A DNA stretch of 64,000 nt. It comes from Clostridioides difficile ATCC 9689 = DSM 1296. GTDB taxonomy: Bacteria > Bacillota > Clostridia > Peptostreptococcales > Peptostreptococcaceae. The notes below the pieces were generated by a model, which did no database searches, was not told the DNA's origin, and saw only the letters and a list, made by a program, of their open reading frames with translations. The position numbers were made by a program, and so were the translations under genes. Below are positions 50,426 to 59,584 of the stretch, one piece after another; the first letter of the stretch is position 1; every line of letters starts with the position of its first letter. The DNA is taken from contig NZ_CP011968.1 of assembly GCF_001077535.1 (NCBI RefSeq), positions 1,736,001 through 1,800,000 on the forward strand, in the 5' to 3' direction.

Positions 50426-51988
50426 ATGGGTGACTCAAAGGTATTTGAAAAAATATTCTCCAGCCAATCAGATAGAGGAAATTACACTCCTTCAAAGGGA
50501 TATCTAAGTTATTTTATTTCGTATATTGGTTTAGAAGATGAAGTTTTGTACAATCTCGAGATATTTAAAACAAAACAAAATATTGATAGCAAAAAAGATA
50601 TTGCTTTATTTACTGATGTTATAGCAAATCCTAGTGATTTTGATATTATAAATTATTTTAAAAGTGGACTTCAAAAATATAGAACTAGCATGGAAGATGT
50701 AGATATAAATATTTTGGGATTTGAAGAGATTGATTATAAAATAAAGCAAGCAATGGATAGAGTGTTAAAAGAAGAGGAAAAAGAATTTACTAATGATAGA
50801 GTTAAACAAAATTTTATAGTGAAAATAATGGCATGGATAAAAATTTATATCGGTGCTTTAGATATAAATAAAAATGAAGCTCCAAAAGTAATATTTTATG
50901 GAGATATAAAAAAACATGAAGTTTATTTACTCTTAATATTATACTTGGCAGGTTTTGATGTTTTATATCTTAATCCAAATTCAAAGAGTAATATAGATAT
51001 TTTAAAATCAGAAAGATACAATATAGAGTTTGAAGAAGCCAACATAATAGAAGAAAAAATTTCTTTTGAAGAAAGGGTTATTTTAGGGGAAAAAATAGAT
51101 AAAAGTTCTGTAAAAAAAGCTTTTACTGTTGGGGCAGAAGCATCAAAGCGTATAAGTGAGGAATTGTTAAATGATGCAGGATTTATAAAACCTTGGCAAC
51201 TCCAAGATAGAAAAATAAAAAATCTACTTCTAAGTTCAACTGTTGATGAAATATCAATATACTGGAATCAACCACTTAAATTAAGACCAGGATTTAAGTT
51301 TAATGATGCTATTGTAGAAGCTCCAAATTTTCTTTCTAAGATTAATGGAATATATAACGATAAGAATGAATATATTAAGTTTTTAGATTTATTAAGAGAT
51401 TCGGAAAGTTCAACATTTATTGAATTTAATGGAGATGTAGATAGATTTTCAAAAGCTTTTACAAGAGAAGCTTTTAGTTTATCCTTTTTATTGGATTCAA
51501 AAGGTGCAATAGATAAAAACTCTGTTTTAAATAATAAAGATTATTCCATATCAACACTAGCATTGAATCAACAAATTATGATTTTAGAGAAAGTGGAAGA
51601 GTTGTTAGAAGGAAGTATGTTTTTGAATGGTTTAAGTGGAGAAGACAAGATAAAAGGTCTATTTACAGTACTTCACATGGATAAGAAATTTGTTCATATG
51701 ATGAACAATTTCGATTACTCACTTATAAACCCAAAATTGATTATATACATGTACAAGAGTATTGTATTTGATAAAGAAATAGTTTTTCTTATGCTTTTAC
51801 TTAGTAAGATTGGATTTGATATTATCATATTATGTCCAGGAGGAGAAAACAATATAGAGAATGTTATAAATAACCAATTGATTGATGTACACAGATTGGA
51901 TAAAATGGTATATGACCTTAAATTAAATTCGCTTGAAAATGATATACCTTTACTTAAAAAAATTTTTGGAAAGAGGAGACGATTTTAG
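50426..51988 (+). CDS. YceG-like Ter-system protein
   Basis: A 520-aa protein of the YceG family, found next to TelA/YceH in Bacillus stress operons (yceC-yceH). Recognisable stretches: ENEAPKVIFYGDIKKHEVYL with VLYLNPNSKS (repeated in the protease fusion at 43915) and a second half ending in MYKSIVFDKEIVFLMLLLSKIGFDIIILCPGG, which looks like an internal repeat of the same Rossmann-like unit. No catalytic site is evident. GGGAGGA precedes the ATG, and the telA-like gene follows with no gap. Confidence 0.87.
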   Translation: MGDSKVFEKIFSSQSDRGNYTPSKGYLSYFISYIGLEDEVLYNLEIFKTKQNIDSKKDIALFTDVIANPSDFDIINYFKSGLQKYRTSMEDVDINILGFEEIDYKIKQAMDRVLKEEEKEFTNDRVKQNFIVKIMAWIKIYIGALDINKNEAPKVIFYGDIKKHEVYLLLILYLAGFDVLYLNPNSKSNIDILKSERYNIEFEEANIIEEKISFEERVILGEKIDKSSVKKAFTVGAEASKRISEELLNDAGFIKPWQLQDRKIKNLLLSSTVDEISIYWNQPLKLRPGFKFNDAIVEAPNFLSKINGIYNDKNEYIKFLDLLRDSESSTFIEFNGDVDRFSKAFTREAFSLSFLLDSKGAIDKNSVLNNKDYSISTLALNQQIMILEKVEELLEGSMFLNGLSGEDKIKGLFTVLHMDKKFVHMMNNFDYSLINPKLIIYMYKSIVFDKEIVFLMLLLSKIGFDIIILCPGGENNIENVINNQLIDVHRLDKMVYDLKLNSLENDIPLLKKIFGKRRRF

Positions 51989-53125
51989 ATGGGGATAAAT
52001 ATAAATAGTTTTTCAAAAGATAAGAACTCTGTAGAGGTTACTGAGAATTTGCCTACAGCAGTTCAAGAAGAAAACTTCGATATAATGGAATATACAAATA
52101 ATAAAAAAAATGAACTGAGAAAGTCTAAGGAAGTTGAGGCATTGACATCTCTTATAGAAGTAGAAAATCCAGATACGATTTTACAGTTTGGTAGGAAAGC
52201 ATCTGAAGGAGTAGCAAGAGTTTCTGATAGCCTTTTAAATACAATAAAATTAAATAGAAATGAAGAAAATTCTAAAATGCTGGTTCATTTAACTAAAATA
52301 ATGGATAAGTTTGATTTAGACGATTTTCAAGAAACTAAGGAACCAAATTTCGTTCAAAAACTTTTCAAAAAAGCTAATAATGCCATTGAAATGATGTTTC
52401 AAAAGTATGAAACATTGGGAGGAGAAGTTGAGAAAATTCAAATTGAGCTTGAGCAATACGAAAGAGATATAGCACTTTCTAATAAGCAAATAGGTGCTAT
52501 GTTAAATGAAAACTTTGAGTTTTATAATGAACTTCAAAAATATATTGTTGCTGGAGAAATGGCAATAGAAGAAATGGATAATGAAATACTACCTTTCTTT
52601 AAACAAAAATCAGAGACTAGTGGAGATCAAATGGATGTTGTCAATTATCAAGAACTATTAAAAGTTTATGATATGTTAAATCAAAGAGTCTATGATTTAA
52701 GGATAGCAGAAAATATAGCTATCCAAACAATACCTATGCTTAGAGGTATGCAACATAATAATTATGGTTTAATTAGAAAAATAAATAGTGCATTTGTCGT
52801 AACTTTACCAGTATTTAAACAATGTTTATCTCAAGCTATATTACTTAAAAAGCAAGAATTACAAGCAAAATCTCTAAAAGCACTTGATGACAAAACTAAT
52901 GAATTATTGCTTAGAAATGCACAAAATGTAAGTACTCAAAGTGCACAAATAGCTAGAATGGCTGGAACAAGTTCTGTTCAAATAGAAACATTGGAAAAAA
53001 TGTACAATACTATCAAATCTGGTATAGATGAAACTATGAGAATAGAAGAAAACAATAGAGCTTTAATTAAGGATAATACAAAGAGATTGGAAGAATTAAA
53101 TACGACTATAATTTATAATAAGTAG
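51989..53125 (+). CDS. TelA/YceH-like toxic anion resistance protein
   Basis: A 378-aa, largely helical protein of the TelA family (KlaA/YaaN/YceH), found in tellurite-resistance and stress operons. Coiled-coil rich: EKIQIELEQYERDIALSNKQIGAM, YQELLKVYDMLNQRVYDLRIAENIAIQTIPMLRGMQ and the C-terminal EELNTTII part. Conserved family elements are the MLRGMQ..NYGLIRKINSAFVVTLPVFKQ region and AQNVSTQSAQIARMAG. The ATG follows the yceG stop by one base, with AGGAG upstream. Probably a scaffold; its role in tellurite resistance is not settled. Confidence 0.9.
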   Translation: MGININSFSKDKNSVEVTENLPTAVQEENFDIMEYTNNKKNELRKSKEVEALTSLIEVENPDTILQFGRKASEGVARVSDSLLNTIKLNRNEENSKMLVHLTKIMDKFDLDDFQETKEPNFVQKLFKKANNAIEMMFQKYETLGGEVEKIQIELEQYERDIALSNKQIGAMLNENFEFYNELQKYIVAGEMAIEEMDNEILPFFKQKSETSGDQMDVVNYQELLKVYDMLNQRVYDLRIAENIAIQTIPMLRGMQHNNYGLIRKINSAFVVTLPVFKQCLSQAILLKKQELQAKSLKALDDKTNELLLRNAQNVSTQSAQIARMAGTSSVQIETLEKMYNTIKSGIDETMRIEENNRALIKDNTKRLEELNTTIIYNK

Positions 53126-53188
53126 TATTATATTAAGGGCTAATTTGTATAAAGTTGGCCCTTTCTATGTATATGAGGAGGCTAGACA

Positions 53189-54265
53189 TTGAAATATTTC
53201 GATTATATCTGCAAAGATGATTTAGAGAGAATTTTTTTGAAGGAGCCAGAAGATTTTAGTGCTAAGACTGAAAAAGATGTGTTGAAATATGCACTGGGCG
53301 CTTTTTTATACGTTCCAGCTACTCAATATAATATGATTTATAAGAGTATTATAGGGGATGTTAAGGGAGTTAGACCATTAGCTATTTGTTTAGAAGATGC
53401 TGTTGGAGTAAATGGAGAGTTAGAGGCTATAGAGAATCTTAGATTAATTTTAAAAAATATTAGCAATGAAAGTATAACTAATAAAGATGGAATACCACTA
53501 ATTTTTGTAAGAATAAAAGATGTGGAGCAACTGTTGAGAATTAAAGAGATTATAATTAAAAATAGTCATTTTATAACAGGAATATTAATTCCTAAAGCAA
53601 ATTCGGAGTTAATTGAAAATTGTATAGAAGCTTTAGATTCTATGAATCTTCAAGATATGTATGTTATTCCGATAGTAGAGACAAAAGAATTTATATATAA
53701 TGAAAAAAAAGAACTTAGTTTTACTAATTTGTACAATGCTATTTTAAGACATAAGTCAAGAATATTAAGCATTAGAGTAGGCATAACTGATATATTAGGG
53801 ATGTATGGTATAAGGAGAGATAAAAACTTCTCTATATATAATAATTTGATTTGTTCTTCATTTATATTAGATATAATCACATATCTTCAAAGACCAGAGT
53901 TAGATATACCTATAAGTGGTGGAGTATCAGAATTTTTTGATATGACGAATAAGGATATAAGAAATAAGTATATAGAAGAAATATTATTGGATAAATATCA
54001 TGGATTAATTGGAAAGACCGTAATTCATCCAATGCAAATTCAAATTGTACAAGCGCTATCTACAGTATCATATGAAGATTTTGCTGATGCTTTGGATATA
54101 CTGGATAGTACAGACAGTAAGTATGGTGTGAGCAAGGGTGTATTAGGAGAGAGAATGAATGAAACAAATCCACATTTTTTATGGGCTAAAAAAACATTGA
54201 TTCTATCTAAAATATATGGTGTATTAAATAAAGGAGTAGACTATGAAGAATTGCTTAAATTTTAA
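53189..54265 (+). CDS. HpcH/HpaI-CitE-like TIM-barrel lyase of the Ter module
   Basis: A 358-aa protein of the C-C bond lyase (CitE/HpcH-like) TIM-barrel superfamily that accompanies Ter systems. Clues: FLYVPATQYNMIYKS at strand 1, LAICLEDAVGVN (acidic metal/CoA-site pair), IFVRIKD, IPIVETKEFI, SIRVGITDILGMYGIRRD and GKTVIHPMQIQIVQ, all in CitE order. The start is a TTG at 53189, seven bases after GAGGAGG. The next gene overlaps its end by 23 bases. In the proposed pathway it would make or cleave a C-C bond in a nucleoside-like metabolite; not shown experimentally as far as I know. Confidence 0.87.
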   Translation: MKYFDYICKDDLERIFLKEPEDFSAKTEKDVLKYALGAFLYVPATQYNMIYKSIIGDVKGVRPLAICLEDAVGVNGELEAIENLRLILKNISNESITNKDGIPLIFVRIKDVEQLLRIKEIIIKNSHFITGILIPKANSELIENCIEALDSMNLQDMYVIPIVETKEFIYNEKKELSFTNLYNAILRHKSRILSIRVGITDILGMYGIRRDKNFSIYNNLICSSFILDIITYLQRPELDIPISGGVSEFFDMTNKDIRNKYIEEILLDKYHGLIGKTVIHPMQIQIVQALSTVSYEDFADALDILDSTDSKYGVSKGVLGERMNETNPHFLWAKKTLILSKIYGVLNKGVDYEELLKF

Positions 54266-55481
54266 TTGTGAGATTGACATTATTGATAATCCATTGAATT
54301 TAGAACTAAATGATTTTTTAGACGTAGGAATAAGAAATAATAGCAAAAGACGTTTTTTGTTTATCTCAAAGAAACTCGGTAAACATTTAGCATGTAAGCC
54401 AAGTGAGATGGATAATTTGGGAAAATTAATGGCTACAATTTATAATGAAAAAAATAAGGAAGAATCAAATGGTACTGTTATAGCTTTTGCTGAAACTGGT
54501 ACAGCTGTTGGGCATAGTTTTTTTGATTACTTATGTGGAGATTATGAATTTATTCATACTACTAGAGAGCAGTTTGACGAGTTAGAAAATCTGGAATTTT
54601 TAGAGGAACATTCCCATGCAACAGACCAGAATTTATACTTTGGTATGCTTAACAACTTTAAATTTGGAGATGAGATAATATTGGTTGATGATGAGATTAC
54701 CACAGCCAATACATGCATGAATATAATTAGGAAAATTCAAAGCATTTATCCTAAAAAGAAATACACTATATGCTCAATACTCAATTGGGTAAGTGATGAA
54801 AATTTAAGTAAAGTTACTCGTTTAGAAAGAGAGCTAGATTGTAAGATAGATTTTGTATACTTATTTAAAGGAAACTTTAAATTTTATATAGATGAAGATA
54901 TTATTTCAAATTACAACGATAATTATAGTATTACTAAATTAGAGACTATTTCAAGTGATAAAGTAAATTTAGTAGTAAATCATATTTATGTTGATTTAGA
55001 AGATTATATTGGAAATAAGAAATATGTAAAATATACAGGAAGATTTGGAATTAATAGAAGAGAACAATTTAGATTAAAAGAAATCGTTAAGAGAGAAAGT
55101 AAAAAAATAACTATGGCCAGTAAAGAATCTTTAAAAAATGAAAAAGAAAAGATTCTATTTTTAGGTACTGAAGAATTTATGTATATACCTATGCTGTTTG
55201 CAAAAGAAAAAGAAAATAAATATGATATATACTATCATTCAACAACAAGAAGTCCAATTATTAATATTGATAAGAATAATTATCCTATTAAAAGTAAATT
55301 TATGCTAAAGAGTTTTTATAATATAGATATTCAAAATTATATTTACAATATAGATAAACATAATTTTTCTAAGTGTTATTTATTTGTAGAGCTGAATAAA
55401 AGTGAAAATTCTTATCTAGAATTTATTGATATAATTAAAAAAACAAGTATAAAAGAATTAACTATAGTATGTTGTAGCTAA
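54243..55481 (+). CDS. Phosphoribosyltransferase with C-terminal TRSP domain
   Basis: A 412-aa two-domain protein. The N-terminal half (about 30-230) is a phosphoribosyltransferase with the PRPP loop IILVDDEITTANT and the upstream TVIAFAETGTAVGHSF pyrophosphate region. The C-terminal half (about 275-412) carries the STTRSP motif (about residue 335) that names the TRSP domain of Ter-linked PRTases, preceded by GRFGINRREQF. It overlaps the lyase gene by 23 bases, with AAAGGAG as ribosome site. It probably attaches or removes a ribose-phosphate on a base-like compound. Confidence 0.87.
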   Translation: MKNCLNFNCEIDIIDNPLNLELNDFLDVGIRNNSKRRFLFISKKLGKHLACKPSEMDNLGKLMATIYNEKNKEESNGTVIAFAETGTAVGHSFFDYLCGDYEFIHTTREQFDELENLEFLEEHSHATDQNLYFGMLNNFKFGDEIILVDDEITTANTCMNIIRKIQSIYPKKKYTICSILNWVSDENLSKVTRLERELDCKIDFVYLFKGNFKFYIDEDIISNYNDNYSITKLETISSDKVNLVVNHIYVDLEDYIGNKKYVKYTGRFGINRREQFRLKEIVKRESKKITMASKESLKNEKEKILFLGTEEFMYIPMLFAKEKENKYDIYYHSTTRSPIINIDKNNYPIKSKFMLKSFYNIDIQNYIYNIDKHNFSKCYLFVELNKSENSYLEFIDIIKKTSIKELTIVCCS

Positions 55482-55534
55482 AGTGTTTTAACAGGATAAA
55501 ATATATCACGATTTTAAGATAGGAGTTGAGTCAT

Positions 55535-56623
55535 ATGAGAGATTTTAGCACGTATTCTAAAGATGATGTTATTTTTTTATTAAAAGATATATCAAATTTA
55601 ATTGAAGAAGAAGGAAATAAAGAAAGAGAATTAAAAATACAAAATGGTAGACATTATTCAGAAATGATACCAATAGAGTATGAAGTTAGTGAAGATTATC
55701 TGAATTTATATCATGAGAAACTAAGAGAAAATAAAGATAAACTTGCATTTTCTATAGGAGTTATGTGTGAAAAAATAATTAAAAAAAATGGAAATGATGT
55801 AGTACTAGTTTCACTTGCTAGAGCAGGAACACCTATTGGTATTTTGGCAAAAAGATATATAAGAAGCAAGTATAATATAAGTTTACCTCACTATACAATC
55901 TCTATAATAAGAGATAAGGGAATAGATATGAATGCAATTGAATATATAGTAAAGAATCATCCGAGCTCAAAAATTCAATTTTTAGATGGATGGACTGGTA
56001 AGGGAACTATATCAAAAGAACTTGAAAAAGCATGTGATGAACTTAATGTTAAATTTAAAAAATATTTTGACTCAACACTTGCTGTATTAGCTGACCCTGC
56101 TGGATATTCAGGACTTTATGGAATTAGAGAAGATTTCTTAATACCAAGTGCATGTTTAAATTCAACCGTTTCTGGTTTAGTAAGTAGAACTGTACTAAGA
56201 GAGGATTTAATTGGTAAAAATGACTTTCATGGAGCTAAGTTTTATAGACATTTAAAAGATAAAGATGAATCTATGAACTATATCAAAACTATAGAAGAAT
56301 GTTTTAAAAATCAATTTAAGAATATATCTGATGAAGTTGAAAACTGGGAAAGTGACATTATAACAAGAGATGGATACTTTGATGTTTTAAATATAAAAGA
56401 AAAGTATAACATAACAGATATTAACTTTATCAAACCAGGTGTAGGGGAAACGACAAGGGTTTTACTTAGAAGAGTTCCGTATAAGATTCTTGTTAAAGAC
56501 TTAAATGATAAATCTTTAGACCATATATTCATATTAGCTAAGGAGAAAAATGTTGAAGTTGAACAAATGGATTTAAAAGCCTATAAATGTTGTGGAATAA
56601 TAAAAAATATGAAAGATATTTAG
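55535..56623 (+). CDS. StiP-type PRTase-like protein with PELOTA domain
   Basis: A 362-aa protein of the family annotated either as cysteine protease StiP or as PRTase-fold enzyme plus PELOTA RNA-binding domain. Visible: VVLVSLARAGTPIGILAKRY (PRTase-like loop), LPHYTISIIRDKGID, FLDGWTGKGTISKEL, IPSACLNSTVSGLVSRTVL with the conserved Cys, and the C-terminal TTRVLLRRVPYKILVKD PELOTA part (about 295-362). The ATG at 55535 follows AGGAG by nine bases. The protease name is from databases; sequence does not prove it, and a glycosyl/phosphoribosyl transfer role fits the neighbours better. Confidence 0.86.
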   Translation: MRDFSTYSKDDVIFLLKDISNLIEEEGNKERELKIQNGRHYSEMIPIEYEVSEDYLNLYHEKLRENKDKLAFSIGVMCEKIIKKNGNDVVLVSLARAGTPIGILAKRYIRSKYNISLPHYTISIIRDKGIDMNAIEYIVKNHPSSKIQFLDGWTGKGTISKELEKACDELNVKFKKYFDSTLAVLADPAGYSGLYGIREDFLIPSACLNSTVSGLVSRTVLREDLIGKNDFHGAKFYRHLKDKDESMNYIKTIEECFKNQFKNISDEVENWESDIITRDGYFDVLNIKEKYNITDINFIKPGVGETTRVLLRRVPYKILVKDLNDKSLDHIFILAKEKNVEVEQMDLKAYKCCGIIKNMKDI

Positions 56624-56650
56624 GAAATATATTAGACAGGAGAATATTGA

Positions 56651-57442
56651 ATGATTGTTTTTTCAGATTTAGACAGGAGTATCATTTACTCCAATAAATT
56701 TTTAAATGCTGATAGTAAATATACTAATATAGAAATTTATAGGGAAAAAGAAATATCTTATATATCTTTAGATACTATAAATTTAATAAAGCAAATACAA
56801 TATTATGGTATGTTTATACCTACAACTACTAGAACAGTGGAGCAATTTAAGCGTATAGAATTTAATAAATATGGGATTTATTTTCCTTGGAGTATAACTT
56901 CAAATGGAGGAGTTATACTTAAAGATAATGAAATATTGAAATCATGGAGTGAAAAAATAGATAAACTAAAATCTGATTATGAGCCCATTGAAAGTATGAT
57001 TCATAAATTTAAAGACTATTTGAATGTAGATGGAATAACTAATTTTAAAGTTGCAGAAGATACATTTTTTTATATAGTTGTTGATTTATCAAGATTTAAT
57101 TTGGATTCAATCAAAGAATATACAAATATATTGGAATCAAAAAATTGGAAGTTTTATGTGAGTGGCAGAAAAATATATTTTATACCAAAAGAAATTTCAA
57201 AAGAAAATGCTATAAAATACTTGACTAAAGAATTAGGAATAGAATATTTTTATGCAGTTGGAGATTCTATTATGGACTATGGTATGCTTAATATCTCAAA
57301 TAAATCCTATGTATTGAAGCATGGTGATATAAATAAAAATGAAATAGAAAATTCATTTATATCAAGTTCTTTCAATGGAATGAGTGGAACTGAAGAGATA
57401 CTATCTAACATTTTAGACGAGAACTGCCTACTTAACATATAA
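56651..57442 (+). CDS. HAD-superfamily phosphatase of the Ter module
   Basis: A 263-aa haloacid-dehalogenase fold hydrolase, Cof/sucrose-phosphatase-like. The first motif is FSDLDRSII (D6 nucleophile and D8); the second TTTRTVEQF (Thr); a cap domain spans about 85-185; the last motif is AVGDSIMDYGML (GDxxxD). CAGGAG precedes the ATG. As the last gene of the four-gene module it likely dephosphorylates the phosphoribosylated product, in line with the proposed nucleoside-like end product. Confidence 0.88.
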   Translation: MIVFSDLDRSIIYSNKFLNADSKYTNIEIYREKEISYISLDTINLIKQIQYYGMFIPTTTRTVEQFKRIEFNKYGIYFPWSITSNGGVILKDNEILKSWSEKIDKLKSDYEPIESMIHKFKDYLNVDGITNFKVAEDTFFYIVVDLSRFNLDSIKEYTNILESKNWKFYVSGRKIYFIPKEISKENAIKYLTKELGIEYFYAVGDSIMDYGMLNISNKSYVLKHGDINKNEIENSFISSSFNGMSGTEEILSNILDENCLLNI

Positions 57443-57468
57443 TGACTGATATATAAATAATAAACTAG

Positions 57469-57524
57469 AAAAATCTGAAATAAATTATAGTAAAGTTTAT
57501 CATACTAATTTATTTCAGATTTTT
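57469..57524. terminator. Terminator closing the Ter island
   Basis: Perfect 19-bp stem, 57469-57487 (AAAAATCTGAAATAAATTA) with 57506-57524. Convergent to the XRE-cupin gene, so it works for both strands. Confidence 0.85.
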
Positions 57525-57556
57525 ATCAATTTATATTTAAGTAAGAACTCAATATG

Positions 57557-58111
57557 TTAAAATGAAGGTGGAGTCATTGCCCAGACTGAGATACATACCT
57601 CATCATCATAATTTTCATACACATGTGGTATAGTACTGTTAAAATAAAAACTATCTCCTTCCTCCAATAGATATTCCTTATTTCCAAGTGTTATCTTCAT
57701 TTTACCTTTTATTATATAGCCACATTCTTCTCCTTCGTGTGTCACAAATTCACTGTTTTTTTGTGTATGACCATCTAGCGTAACAAGTATAAATTCTATT
57801 TTTTTCCCAGATAAATTAGGAACAAGAAGTTCATAAAATTTTGTAGAATCATTAGTTACTATTTTTTTTCGATTATTTTTCTTTACTACTATATCAGAGT
57901 CTTCTCTTCCAATCTCTTCAAAAAAATAACCTATATTTATATCAAGAGCTTTTGATATTTTCCACATTGCTACAATAGATGGAACAACCATATTACGCTC
58001 AATTTGACTTATTAAGCCTGTACTTAAATCTGAATTTTTTGCTAAAGTAGAGATACTTATATTTTTAGATTTTCTAAGAGATCTAATTTTGCTTCCAACA
58101 TCTATATTCAT
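57557..58111 (-). CDS. XRE-family regulator with cupin sensor domain
   Basis: A 184-aa regulator. The helix-turn-helix (residues 5-60) shows GSKIRSLRKSKNISISTLAKNSDLSTGLISQIERN. A linker leads to a C-terminal cupin_2 domain (about 105-184) with HEGEECGYIIKGKMKITLG and EEGDSFYFNSTIPHVYEN, a small-molecule sensor pocket. I chose the ATG at 58111, eleven bases after GAGGGGGT; a TTG three codons up is too close. It is divergent from the DUF819 permease and probably controls it through the palindrome at 58245. Confidence 0.92.
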   Translation of the reverse strand: MNIDVGSKIRSLRKSKNISISTLAKNSDLSTGLISQIERNMVVPSIVAMWKISKALDINIGYFFEEIGREDSDIVVKKNNRKKIVTNDSTKFYELLVPNLSGKKIEFILVTLDGHTQKNSEFVTHEGEECGYIIKGKMKITLGNKEYLLEEGDSFYFNSTIPHVYENYDDEVCISVWAMTPPSF

Positions 58112-58209
58112 TAGATACAAACCCCCTCAGACATGATTATAACATATAATTTATAAAGATTAATAAAATAAAAAAAAAGTTTTACAATACAAGTATTTTT
58201 TATGCTATA

Positions 58210-58238
58210 TTGAATTTTCTGAAAAGATGCATTATAAT
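58210..58238 (+). promoter_or_regulatory. Promoter of the DUF819-dipeptidase operon
   Basis: TTGAAT (58210-58215), 17-base spacer, TATAAT (58233-58238). Start expected near 58245, exactly where the palindrome begins. Confidence 0.7.
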
Positions 58239-58244
58239 AGTATT

Positions 58245-58266
58245 AATATTCAATATATTGAATATT
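58245..58266 (+). promoter_or_regulatory. 22-bp perfect palindrome, probable XRE-cupin operator
   Basis: AATATTCAATA joined to TATTGAATATT without spacer, at the predicted transcription start. It would block the operon when bound. Confidence 0.65.
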
Positions 58267-58306
58267 GATAACGATATTTTAATTTAATGAAATGGAGGTA
58301 ATTAAG

Positions 58307-59509
58307 ATGAAGAGTTTTGTAAGTCCTGATAATATTTGGGTATTATGGGCAGTTGTAACTGGATGGGCAGCATTTAGTATTTATTTGGAACAAAAGTACA
58401 ATTGGGCATCAAAAGTGTCGGGAGCAATAATAGCTCTTGTAGGAGCAATGTTATTATCAAATCTAAATATTATACCAGTAGAGTCTGTTGTATATGACCA
58501 AGTATGGGGATATGTTGTTCCTTTAGCCATAGCTTTATTGTTATATCAATGTAACATTAAAAAGATATGGAAAGAAAGTGGAAGATTGCTCATTATATTT
58601 CTTGTAGGTTCTGTAGGAACTGTACTTGGAGCTATGATTGGATTTTTGGCATTAAAAAATGTAGTACCAGATTTAAATATTGTTGCAGCTATGATGACAG
58701 GTTCTTATATAGGTGGAAATGTAAACTTTGCTGCTATGTCAGGCGCGTTTGATGCGCCAGGAGAATTAGTATCAGCAACAGTTGTAGCAGATAATCTTTT
58801 AATGGCATTATATTTCTTTGTCTTAATAGCTATACCATCAATTGGATTTTTTAGAAAACATTTTAAACATCCACATGTAGATGAAATGGAAAGTATAGGT
58901 ATAACTGAAGGAGAAACAGTAGCAGCAAATTATTGGGGAAGAAAAGAAATATCTTTAAAAGATATAGCAATAGCCATTGGTAGTGCTTTTATAATTGTCG
59001 CAGTATCTGTAGAACTATCAACTTGGTTTAAAGCTATAATACCATTATCAAATCCTTTTTTAGCAATGTTAAATACTTTATTTGGAAATCAATATCTAAT
59101 AATAACTACTTTGACTATGTTGTTTGCCACATTTATGCCTAATTTCTTTGGTGATATAAAAGGAGCACAGGAATTGGGTACATTTTTAATATATATATTC
59201 TTTGTTGTAGTAGGTGTTCCTGCTTCAATAACATTAATAATTCAAAAATCACCATTACTACTTTTATACTGCGGAATAATGGTACTAATAAACATGCTAG
59301 TTACATTTATAGTTGCAAAAATATTTAAGTTTAGTTTAGAAGAAGCTATTCTTGCATCTAATGCAAATATTGGTGGTCCTACAACAGCAGCAGCTATGGC
59401 AATATCAAAAGGATGGTCTAAGCTAGTAGGGCCAATACTTATAGTTGGAACATTTGGATACATAGTCGGTAATTATTTTGGTCTTTTAGTAGGAAATATT
59501 TTGATATAA
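58307..59509 (+). CDS. DUF819 family integral membrane protein (putative permease)
   Basis: A 400-aa membrane protein with about eleven hydrophobic segments, matching the DUF819 (YjcL-like) family. Glycine-rich membrane motifs stand out: MMTGSYIGGNVNFAAMSGAF and its mirror near the end, LASNANIGGPTTAAAMAISKGW, which suggest an inverted-repeat transporter fold. The ATG at 58307 follows TGGAGG by eight bases; the upstream ATG at 58292 is part of that site. The dipeptidase gene follows, so it may take up a peptide or amino acid. No substrate is proven. Confidence 0.88.
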   Translation: MKSFVSPDNIWVLWAVVTGWAAFSIYLEQKYNWASKVSGAIIALVGAMLLSNLNIIPVESVVYDQVWGYVVPLAIALLLYQCNIKKIWKESGRLLIIFLVGSVGTVLGAMIGFLALKNVVPDLNIVAAMMTGSYIGGNVNFAAMSGAFDAPGELVSATVVADNLLMALYFFVLIAIPSIGFFRKHFKHPHVDEMESIGITEGETVAANYWGRKEISLKDIAIAIGSAFIIVAVSVELSTWFKAIIPLSNPFLAMLNTLFGNQYLIITTLTMLFATFMPNFFGDIKGAQELGTFLIYIFFVVVGVPASITLIIQKSPLLLLYCGIMVLINMLVTFIVAKIFKFSLEEAILASNANIGGPTTAAAMAISKGWSKLVGPILIVGTFGYIVGNYFGLLVGNILI

Positions 59510-59584
59510 TTTTACGTGAAAAAAAGTTGTTTTTTAGAAAGATTTTTATTTATTAGAAAGATTTTTATTTAATTGGAGGTTGTT

